Below are positions 57,537 to 64,000 of a stretch of 64,000 nucleotides of DNA, in pieces. Position 1 is the first letter of the stretch, and each line of letters opens with the position of its first letter. Both the position numbers and the translations under genes were made by a program. Under the pieces are notes generated by a model. The model was not told the DNA's origin. It ran no database searches and saw only the letters and a list, made by a program, of their open reading frames with translations. Source of the DNA: Pseudomonas svalbardensis (GTDB lineage: Bacteria; Pseudomonadota; Gammaproteobacteria; Pseudomonadales; Pseudomonadaceae); the NCBI RefSeq assembly GCF_030053115.1, contig NZ_CP125619.1, positions 683,001 through 747,000 of the forward strand, read 5' to 3'.

Positions 57537-58817
57537 TCAGTACGCTGAGGGAGAGAGCGCCAACTCACGGCGCAGTTTGTCGCCGGCGGGGTTGACCGCC
57601 TCGCGCATGAATCCGAAACCGCTGCGCCGGTCGAGCCGGAACAACGTGTTGGTGACATATACGTCATCACGCAAGCCGATCACCTCCACCACTTCGCTGA
57701 CGCAGCGGCGACCGTCGGGCATGCGCGTCAGCTGGATCACTACGTCCAGTGCGGCGCAGATCATTTGCCGCAAGGTACGTTCGGCGATGGTGCGGCCCGT
57801 CAGGCCCACCAATGTCTCCAGGCGCAACAGCGCATCCTGAGCGTTGTTGGCGTGCACGGTGCTCATGGAACCGTCGTGGCCGGTGTTCATTGCGGTGAGT
57901 ACGTCCACCACTTCGACGCCACGAATCTCGCCGAGGATGATTCGGTCCGGGCGCATCCGCAGGGCGTTGCGAATCAGGTCACTGGACTTCACTTCACCGT
58001 GGCCTTCGGCATTCGGCGGTCGGGTTTCCAGACGCACCACGTGAGGGTGGCCCAGTTGCAGTTCGGCGACGTCTTCGATGGTGACGATTCGCTCGTGAGG
58101 GTTGATCAGCTGGCTGAGAATGTTCAGCAGCGTGGTTTTGCCAGTGCCGGTGCCGCCGCTGATCAGGATGTTGCAGCGCTTGCCCACGGCCTCCTGAAGA
58201 AAGTCGAAGATCGCCTGATCGATGGTTTGCATCGCCATCAAGTCCGAGCTTTTGAGCATGTCCTTGCGAAACTTACGTATCGACAGGCAGGGACCATCGA
58301 GCGCAATCGGTGGAATGATCGCGTTGACCCGGCTACCGTCGGGCAGTCGTGCGTCGACCATTGGCGACGACTCATCGAGCCGTCGACCGAGGGGCGCGAG
58401 GATCCGTTGCATGACCCGTTCGACGTGATGCGCATCGATGAAGCGCAAGTCGCTTTGATGCAGTACGCCGTCGCGTTCAATGAACACCCGGTGCGGGCCG
58501 TTGACCAGAATCTCCGTCACCGCCGGGTCCCGCAGCAGCACTTCCAGGGGGCCGAAACCGGTGAGCTCGTCGACTATTTCTTCGGCCAGGCGCTCCATTT
58601 CATAGCGGGAAATCGCCAGGTGCAGCCGGGCGATGTACTCGGCAACCTTGTCGATGACGAACTGCGAGAGCACCTGCCGCGAACCCTCCAGCAGGTTTTT
58701 GCCGGACTCCTCGATGGCGTCGATGATGTAGCGGTGCAGCACCAGTTTCAGACCTTCGTGGTCGGTGTTGCCAGTGGTGGTGCGCACAGGGGCACCGAAG
58801 AGTTTTTCACCGCTCAT
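57537..58817 (-). CDS. tadA: Tad pilus assembly ATPase (CpaF/TadA)
   Basis: 426-residue secretion ATPase. Walker [10 protein letters not shown] lies near residue 220, [11 protein letters not shown] is the Asp box, [29 protein letters not shown] contains Walker B and the His box. It powers Flp pilus extension and retraction. Its start overlaps the tadZ stop by four bases. Confidence 0.95.
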   Translation of the reverse strand: MSGEKLFGAPVRTTTGNTDHEGLKLVLHRYIIDAIEESGKNLLEGSRQVLSQFVIDKVAEYIARLHLAISRYEMERLAEEIVDELTGFGPLEVLLRDPAVTEILVNGPHRVFIERDGVLHQSDLRFIDAHHVERVMQRILAPLGRRLDESSPMVDARLPDGSRVNAIIPPIALDGPCLSIRKFRKDMLKSSDLMAMQTIDQAIFDFLQEAVGKRCNILISGGTGTGKTTLLNILSQLINPHERIVTIEDVAELQLGHPHVVRLETRPPNAEGHGEVKSSDLIRNALRMRPDRIILGEIRGVEVVDVLTAMNTGHDGSMSTVHANNAQDALLRLETLVGLTGRTIAERTLRQMICAALDVVIQLTRMPDGRRCVSEVVEVIGLRDDVYVTNTLFRLDRRSGFGFMREAVNPAGDKLRRELALSPSAY

Positions 58818-60010
58818 TGCGCACCCCTCAACCGGTTGAACCAGCCAGACTTGGGCTTGGCCAGGCCCTCGGAGCGCTTGGCCAACCGATCGCCGAGGGC
58901 GCGCAAGCTTTGAGTCAGGCCTTCGCGGGGGGCCAGTTCAAACAGCGTCACACCTTGGTTCTTGGCGTTAAGCCGAACTTCCGGGCTGTAGACGAGGGTC
59001 GCGATAATCTCCATGCCGAAGCTTTTGCTCAGGGTCTCGGAGTCCGGTGCGACGTTGCGCAGGTAGCGGTCCACCAGCAGTTTGGCGTGGTCGAGCTTCA
59101 TGCCTTTTTCACGCCACAGGTTGAGTACCGCCAGGTTGCGACGGCAGTCGAGTACGTTCTGATCGGTGTACCACAGTAACTTGTCGCAATGGGTGACGAA
59201 GGTGCGTAGTGCTTCGCTGTCCGGCTGGCCAGTCAGGTTCACCACGATGTGCTGGAAGTGTTGGCGCAGGGCGCTGAGCAACATGTACAACTCGGCGGTG
59301 CTGGTGTGTTCCAGCGGCTCATCGTGGTGGGCGTAGGCGAGGATCCGCAACCCGGCGGCGCAGGTAGTGAACGCGCTGTCGATCAGCGTCGCGTCGAGGC
59401 GCCGCAAGTGCCGGAGTGCATCGCCGAAGTGGAACGAACTCTCCAGCCCGAGCAAGGCCAGGCTGTCACCGCGCGGCAGGCCAAGGTCCAGCAACAGCGT
59501 TTGCTGTCCGCTCTTTTGCACCACTTGCGCCATGTGCATGGCGAGCAGCGCGCCGTCGGCGTTGATTTGCACACCGTAGAGCACCGTCAGGCCACCCAGC
59601 TGGGTGTTCGGGGCCACGCTCGGCAGGCGTTTGCTCAGCCGTCGCACCAACCCCGCGACTTCACTGGAGCGCGAACCATAGGCCACGAAATCCCGTGCGC
59701 CGGCGCGCATGGCATTGAGCACGAGTTGGTTGTCCATGCCATCGCCCAGCGCGACGATCGCCAGCATCGGTTTGGCTTCCAGGGCACCTTCGATCAGTGC
59801 GCTTTGGGCCACCACGTGTTCGCGGTCCAGGCCGATGAACACCAGGCTGGCGAAGGTCACGTCCACCAGCGCCAGCAATTCGTCGAGGCTGCCACCGCCG
59901 GCGCTGACCACTTGGCCCAACGGGGCGAGGGCGCCTTGCAGCCACTCAAGGTCGGTGCTGTTGCGCGTGATCGCGAGGAAGGTCTGGCTCAGGTTCTGGC
60001 TCTGGCTCAT
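58814..60010 (-). CDS. tadZ: TadZ/CpaE-like localisation protein
   Basis: 398-residue protein. An N-terminal receiver-like part (about 1-130) precedes a MinD/ParA-like domain. The expected P-loop reads LYGVQINADGALLA and lacks the KGGxGKT glycines and lysines, so it is a degenerate ATPase. The downstream region keeps QQTLLLDLGLPRGD. TadZ places the Tad machine at the pole. It overlaps rcpA by four bases on the upstream side and tadA by four on the other. Confidence 0.87.
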   Translation of the reverse strand: MSQSQNLSQTFLAITRNSTDLEWLQGALAPLGQVVSAGGGSLDELLALVDVTFASLVFIGLDREHVVAQSALIEGALEAKPMLAIVALGDGMDNQLVLNAMRAGARDFVAYGSRSSEVAGLVRRLSKRLPSVAPNTQLGGLTVLYGVQINADGALLAMHMAQVVQKSGQQTLLLDLGLPRGDSLALLGLESSFHFGDALRHLRRLDATLIDSAFTTCAAGLRILAYAHHDEPLEHTSTAELYMLLSALRQHFQHIVVNLTGQPDSEALRTFVTHCDKLLWYTDQNVLDCRRNLAVLNLWREKGMKLDHAKLLVDRYLRNVAPDSETLSKSFGMEIIATLVYSPEVRLNAKNQGVTLFELAPREGLTQSLRALGDRLAKRSEGLAKPKSGWFNRLRGAQ

Positions 60011-61278
60011 TGCGATAATCCGCTGCGTTTATCGAAGTTGCCGTTTTCGAGGAAGTACAGGCGATACCAGTTCGGGTCATAGTTGCGCAGCTTTTCACCC
60101 GGCAACGATGGCAGTTGTGCGTTGGCAGCCAATGGTTGGACCAGGTGCGGCGTGACGATCATCAGCAGCTCACGCTCTTCGCGGTTGACCGCTGAGTTGC
60201 GAAAAAACGCACCGAGAATCGGGATATCGCCCAGGCCTGGAAACTTGCTGACTTGCGAACTGTTGTGAGTGCTGATCAAACCGCTGATGACGAAACTCTC
60301 GCCATCGGCCAGCGAGACGCTGGTATCGGTGCGGCGAATGGTGAACGCCGGGACGGTGGTGCCGCCGATGGTCACGCCATTGTTGTAGTCGAGTTCGCTG
60401 ACCTCCGGCGCCACTTTGAGGGTGATGCGATCGTGGCTGACCACGGTCGGTGTGAGCGTCAGGCGGATGCCGAATTCCTTGTATTCGATGGAGTAGCTGT
60501 CGCTGTTGGCGCTGGGCACCGGGATCGGAATTTCACCACCGGCCAGGAAGCTCGCGCTCTGCCCGCTGAGGGCCACCAGGCTCGGCCGTGCCAGGGTGTA
60601 GGCGAAGCCGCTGCCTTCCAGGGCGTTGACGATGCCGAGGAATTTGCTGCTGCCACCGCCCCAGACAATGTTGAAACTGTCGTTGAGCAGCGGGATGCTG
60701 GGCACCGCGATCCGGGGATCAAGGTTGAACAGTGGCACCACGCCCGGCGTCACGGCCGTGTTGGGCACCGTACCGGGTGCGCCGAAGAGGAAGTTGTTCG
60801 AGCCCTTGCCGAAAATCGACGTGCCGGCCTCTTTCAGTTTGGTCCGGCTGACTTCGACGAAACGAATGTCGGTCTGTACTTGCGACGGTAGCAGTGGGTC
60901 ATCAGAGGGTAACCGTGTCGCGGTGGTCATCGCCGCGGTGGCCTTGCCCTGAACGAAAACCATGCTTTGGCGCGGAGCACTGGCGCAGGCGGTCCAGACC
61001 ATCAGGCTGGTAGCGCCGGGGGCCATTCCGGTTAGCAAAAACGCTTGATTACCGTTGACTCGCACGTCGGCGATTTTCGGGTCACCCACCGCCACCCGAG
61101 TGATTGCCACCGGCGATTGCACCTCCTGTTGCAGCCCTTCACTGACTTCCAGTACCGCAGGCAACGAACCCAGCGCGGCGCAATTGCCAGCGGCTGCGAA
61201 CGTTACGCCAAGCGGCACGCCGCTCAGTAAAGAGACCCAGAGCAGGCCTTGAAACAGGGGCATGGAACGACTGCGCAT
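60007..61278 (-). CDS. rcpA: Tad outer-membrane secretin RcpA
   Basis: 423-residue secretin with a signal peptide (PLFQGLLWVSLLSGVPLGVTFAA) and an N-terminal BON-like part (LQQEVQSPVAITRVAVGDPKIADVRV). The C-terminal secretin core contains VPVPSANSDSYSIEYKEFG, TLTPTVVSHDRITLKVAPEVS and SLADGESFVISGL. It forms the outer-membrane channel for the Flp pilus. ATG 61278 is used; ATG 61263 is a possible alternative. The stop overlaps tadZ by four bases. Confidence 0.92.
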   Translation of the reverse strand: MRSRSMPLFQGLLWVSLLSGVPLGVTFAAAGNCAALGSLPAVLEVSEGLQQEVQSPVAITRVAVGDPKIADVRVNGNQAFLLTGMAPGATSLMVWTACASAPRQSMVFVQGKATAAMTTATRLPSDDPLLPSQVQTDIRFVEVSRTKLKEAGTSIFGKGSNNFLFGAPGTVPNTAVTPGVVPLFNLDPRIAVPSIPLLNDSFNIVWGGGSSKFLGIVNALEGSGFAYTLARPSLVALSGQSASFLAGGEIPIPVPSANSDSYSIEYKEFGIRLTLTPTVVSHDRITLKVAPEVSELDYNNGVTIGGTTVPAFTIRRTDTSVSLADGESFVISGLISTHNSSQVSKFPGLGDIPILGAFFRNSAVNREERELLMIVTPHLVQPLAANAQLPSLPGEKLRNYDPNWYRLYFLENGNFDKRSGLSQ

Positions 61279-61299
61279 TTAGATGCGTCCTTGCTCGAT

Positions 61300-62247
61300 T
61301 CAGGGGGTTTGTTGGGTGATTTCGTTGCCGCGGATGACTTCCACGCTCGACTTGCGCGGAGCTGTGCCGCCGTGGGTAGCGACAGGTTTGGGTGGGGGCG
61401 TCATGGCCAGTTGGCTGAACTGGATCAACTCGCGGTTGGCACTGGCAAGGTTGGCCGATGAATCGCTTTCGCCGGCCCAGTAACGCGCCAGACGTTTTTC
61501 ATCGGCGCTGCGTACGGCCAGGCGCAACACGCCGGCCTGGGCCGCCAACATCAGGCGACTCAACAGTTGTTCGGGGACGGCAAGCACGACGCTGCGGGCG
61601 CTGGTGCGCAATTGTTCCTGCCGGAGATTTTCTTCGATGCTGCGGGCGGGGCTTGCGGGTTGACCGTCGTTGGTCAACCCCATCTGTTCGCCCACTCCGA
61701 GCACCCGCAAGGCCGGCACCACCAGTTGCGCCGACGGCTGAAGGTTGTTGTTGTCCATGCGCAGAAACAGCAGCACATCGACATAGTCCCCCGGTGTCAG
61801 TTGCCCACCGGCATTGATTACTTCATCCACCGCGACGGCGAGGGCGCGTTCATCGGGACGAATCATCCGCGCCAGTCTGCCGCCGGATTCGAAACTTTCA
61901 TCATTGAGCCAGGTGCCGGCACTGAGGGCGCGCCAGGGCGTTCGGCCAATCGCTTGATCGAGGCGGCTCAGGCTGCCGGCCGGGACGGCACGGAGTTTTT
62001 CCAGGGTCACGTCGGCGGCGCTGATCGGCATGAACGGTGGCACATCATGCAGCAACACCACCACCGGTTGGCGGGTGGGGTCGTCCACGGGGGCAGGCGT
62101 CTGGGCGATGGGTGCAGGCGTGACGATCCCGGGTTGCACGACAGGCTCGGGAGCGGGTTGGCGGCTCAGCGTGAGGCCCCAGTAACCGGCAATAATGGCG
62201 CCCACCAGAAATAAACCGGCCAGGCCCAGAGTGATACGACTGTTCAT
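61300..62247 (-). CDS. rcpC: Tad pilus assembly protein RcpC/CpaB
   Basis: 315-residue protein with an N-terminal membrane anchor (ITLGLAGLFLVGAIIAGYWGL), a Pro/Ala-rich linker, a SAF domain (VVLLHDVPPFMPISAADVTLEKLRAVPAG) and the RcpC/CpaB core (VAVDEVINAGGQLTPGDYVDVLLFLR). It supports the secretin in the periplasm. ATG 62247 is used, as it begins the membrane anchor. First gene of the rcpC-rcpA-tadZABCD-DUF3613 operon, divergent from flp. Confidence 0.9.
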   Translation of the reverse strand: MNSRITLGLAGLFLVGAIIAGYWGLTLSRQPAPEPVVQPGIVTPAPIAQTPAPVDDPTRQPVVVLLHDVPPFMPISAADVTLEKLRAVPAGSLSRLDQAIGRTPWRALSAGTWLNDESFESGGRLARMIRPDERALAVAVDEVINAGGQLTPGDYVDVLLFLRMDNNNLQPSAQLVVPALRVLGVGEQMGLTNDGQPASPARSIEENLRQEQLRTSARSVVLAVPEQLLSRLMLAAQAGVLRLAVRSADEKRLARYWAGESDSSANLASANRELIQFSQLAMTPPPKPVATHGGTAPRKSSVEVIRGNEITQQTP

Positions 62248-62571
62248 GACGGCTCTCCCTTTCCTGCTGCTTGAGACCTCGTCGCATCCAACAAGACAAT
62301 TTCGCAATCAGGCAGCTATGAACATGGAACTATTTCGCTATTTGACGGTAGCTCACCTAGAGCAAAAAGCCATTAGGGGACTGAAAATAACGAACGAAAG
62401 TAAGTCGCCAGGGCGAAAACGTGACTTTTTTGGCGTCAACGAAGCGACTAATACTTTAGTGATAATTCGTTCTTACAGTTGTGGGTATGGGGAATGCCGA
62501 CAATGCTGATGCTGGCAAAGGGGAACCATGTTGCGACCGTGCAACACCCGTCGTCGTCCAGGAGTACCGCT
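62248..62571. promoter_or_regulatory. Divergent rcpC / flp control region
   Basis: A 324-base spacer that must contain the rcpC and flp promoters. Near 62447-62460 ACTAA-TACT-TTAGT is a small palindrome that could be a regulator site (PprB is the likely regulator by family), but no binding consensus can be confirmed. The CCAGGAG before 62572 is the flp ribosome binding site. Confidence 0.45.
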
Positions 62572-62769
62572 ATGTCCTTTACGAAAATTGCTCAGAAGAT
62601 CAAATCCGAAATCGCTTTTTACAAAGGCCTGGCCAAAGATACTGAGGGTGCTTCGGGTATCGAGTACGCCATTATTGCGGGCATGGTGGCAGTCGCTCTA
62701 GCGGCGTTTGTGACGCCGATCTCCACGGCTGTTACCGCCATGTTTACCACTATCCGAGACGCGCTTTGA
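62572..62769 (+). CDS. flp: Flp type IVb prepilin
   Basis: 65-residue prepilin. The leader ends at G26; cleavage gives ASGIEYAIIAG, with E31 at +5 and the Flp motif EY. A hydrophobic helix (AIIAGMVAVALAAFV) follows and forms the filament core. It is the major subunit of the pilus built by the neighbouring tad genes and is matured by FppA. GGAG lies 7 bases before the ATG. Confidence 0.95.
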   Translation: MSFTKIAQKIKSEIAFYKGLAKDTEGASGIEYAIIAGMVAVALAAFVTPISTAVTAMFTTIRDAL

Positions 62770-62853
62770 CCTGCCTGCTGTCAATGGTCAGCTACTTGCC
62801 AATCCCGCAAAGGGCTTCTAACGTCAGCGCTTAGTCCATTGCAGGTGTTGCCC

Positions 62854-63267
62854 ATGAACGCTCCCTCATTTCCACGCCAACAGCTACTTCTGGTCGATGA
62901 TGAGGAGGATGCGTTGCTGGAGTTGGCGGAGTTGCTCGAGGGCGAGGGCTTCAATTGCTTTACCGCCACCTCGGTCAAGCTCGCGCTGAATCATCTGACG
63001 CACCACCCCGATATTGCGTTGGTGATCACTGATTTGCGGATGCCGGAGGAGAGTGGCATGTCGTTGATCAAGCGGTTGCGAGAACATACGTCCCGCCAGC
63101 ATTTGCCGGTGATTGTGACGTCGGGGCATGCGGACATGGAGGATGTGAGTGACATGTTGCGGTTGCAGGTGCTCGACCTGTTTCGCAAGCCGATTTATCA
63201 CGTGCGGTTGTTGGAGACGTTGAATAATTTGTTTCCACAGCCTCGCATGGATTTAGTGAGTCCGTGA
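62854..63267 (+). CDS. Single-domain response regulator
   Basis: 137-residue receiver with no output domain. D15/D16 (LVDDEED), the phosphoacceptor D60 (VITDLRMPE), T in VIVTSGHAD and K in FRKPIYH are all present. It resembles CheY/Spo0F-like orphan receivers. No kinase is adjacent. Its position after flp suggests a role in pilus or adhesion control, unproven. ATG 62854 is chosen over an upstream in-frame codon because the sequence fits receiver N-termini. Confidence 0.75.
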   Translation: MNAPSFPRQQLLLVDDEEDALLELAELLEGEGFNCFTATSVKLALNHLTHHPDIALVITDLRMPEESGMSLIKRLREHTSRQHLPVIVTSGHADMEDVSDMLRLQVLDLFRKPIYHVRLLETLNNLFPQPRMDLVSP

Positions 63268-63307
63268 GGACGGCGAATCCTTGGCATGAGCTAGCAGTGA
63301 ATTGATC

Positions 63308-63354
63308 GTTCCCACGCTCTGCGTCCCAAGAGCCGAACGCAGAGCTCGGAAACG
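63308..63354. repeat. GTTCCCACGCTCTGCGT-type repeat
   Basis: CTCTGCGT (63317-63324) and ACGCAGAG (63337-63344) are inverted copies, with weaker outer matches CGTT/AACG. This is a common intergenic repeat in Pseudomonas. Confidence 0.7.
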
Positions 63355-63360
63355 TTCGGG

Positions 63361-64000
63361 TCAGGCAACCGGCCGCCAATGCCCCGCCATATGCTCAAGA
63401 TCCCCTGCACCCACCAACCTCAAATCCCCACTGGATCCCGCCGCACTGGCCAGTAATGTCACCTCACTGGGCAATCGCACCGGTTTGCGAAATTGCACCG
63501 CAATTTCGACATTCGCCGCCGGCAGATGATCGGCAAGCGCCGCCAGGGTTCGGGCCTTGTTCCACAACCCATGGGCGATGGCCGTCGGGAAACCGAAGAG
63601 TCTGGCGCTGACGGCACTCAGGTGAATCGGGTTGTAGTCGCCGGACACTTTGGCGTACTGCCGCCCAATGTCCGACGGCGCTTTCCAGCGGGCCACTTCC
63701 GACATATCCAGTGTCGATGCCAACACGTCCTCGACGGGCTCTCCTTCGAGTTTGACCCCGCGGCACAACATCTGACTTTCAGCTTCCCACAACGCCCCCA
63801 GCTGATCGTCGAGCGTCGTCACCAGATCGAACGTCGCGCCCTTTTCATGGGGCTGAAGGTTTTGCACTTGAACGCTGACCCGCACACGATTCACACCGCC
63901 CATTGGGCGAAAGATACGAATGCGGTTACTCAGGTGAATCAACCCCAGCAGCGGGAACGGAAATTCCTTGGCCGTCAGCAATTGCATCTGCAAGGCGAAC
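63361..64000 (-). CDS. MaoC-like hydratase, partial at window end
   Basis: The frame is open to the window edge, so the N-terminus is missing; the visible 213 residues end at the stop at 63361. The C-terminal part carries the hot-dog MaoC motif, with YAKVSGDYNPIHLS (catalytic Asp and His) and FPTAIAHGLWNKAR. This is the pattern of enoyl-CoA hydratase-like and polyketide or fatty-acid-type dehydratases, acting on CoA or ACP thioesters. The substrate cannot be told from this part. No operon partner is visible. Confidence 0.8.
   Translation of the reverse strand, partial: FALQMQLLTAKEFPFPLLGLIHLSNRIRIFRPMGGVNRVRVSVQVQNLQPHEKGATFDLVTTLDDQLGALWEAESQMLCRGVKLEGEPVEDVLASTLDMSEVARWKAPSDIGRQYAKVSGDYNPIHLSAVSARLFGFPTAIAHGLWNKARTLAALADHLPAANVEIAVQFRKPVRLPSEVTLLASAAGSSGDLRLVGAGDLEHMAGHWRPVA

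Noticed and set aside
1..64000. CRISPR arrays, tRNA or rRNA genes, phage integrases
   Set aside because: No regularly spaced direct repeats, cloverleaf sequences or integrase-like frames were seen. Repeats present are REP-type palindromes.

Overview
The window is a chromosomal segment of a Pseudomonas, most likely of the P. fluorescens group. Three things point there. The run retS-purD-purH-fis-dusB-DUF3426-prmA-accC-accB-aroQ-dsbD-ctpL-gcbA-DUF2333-nudix-sui1-speA matches, from memory, the P. aeruginosa PAO1 order PA4856 to PA4839. Paired REP palindromes of the GTGGGAGCGAGC type, common in fluorescent pseudomonads, lie between genes. A Flp/Tad pilus cluster with PprA/PprB-type regulators and an FppA peptidase is present. 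No tRNA, rRNA, CRISPR array, integrase or complete insertion sequence was found.

Layout. 1-2315: the end of a cobalamin (corrin ring) operon, with cobI truncated by the window edge and a CbiG-CobJ fusion. 2316-17063: an accessory block. A 480-base gap, AT-rich in its second half, precedes two tandem paralogous giant genes (2358 and 2361 aa). They encode toxin-like proteins combining a large-clostridial-toxin type glycosyltransferase domain, a lymphostatin-like C58 cysteine-protease triad, a TcdA/TcdB-type hydrophobic pore region and a roughly 1000-residue C-terminal part I cannot assign. A perfect hairpin plus nine T residues separates the two. This block is the most unusual part of the window. 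17032-40195: conserved core genes on both strands: MarC membrane protein, RetS virulence/biofilm switch, purine synthesis, Fis, tRNA and ribosome modification, acetyl-CoA carboxylase subunits, AroQ, DsbD, a chemoreceptor, a diguanylate cyclase and arginine decarboxylase. 40429-43430: a small type VI secretion orphan unit (short VgrG, DUF4123 adaptor, alpha/beta hydrolase). 43424-47772: housekeeping and hypothetical genes (MATE transporter, small membrane protein, MazG-like protein, CmoM, two DUF4136 lipoproteins). 47995-62769: the Flp/Tad pilus region: TadG, PprA, TadE-like pseudopilin, FppA, PprB-like regulator, DUF3613 protein, TadD-C-B-A-Z, RcpA, RcpC and divergent flp. 62854-64000: an orphan receiver protein and a partial MaoC-type hydratase.

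How it fits together. The Tad cluster looks complete for one adhesive pilus: prepilin (Flp), peptidase (FppA), ATPase (TadA), platform proteins (TadB/C), localisation protein (TadZ), secretin (RcpA), its partner (RcpC), pilotin-like TadD, minor pseudopilin and TadG, with its own sensor and regulator. RetS and GcbA are regulators of the sessile/virulent choice in pseudomonads, so surface attachment is a recurring theme. The giant proteins may add a host-directed (insect, protozoan or plant) activity. Their secretion route is not visible here, because they have no signal peptide and no neighbouring holin or secretion genes.
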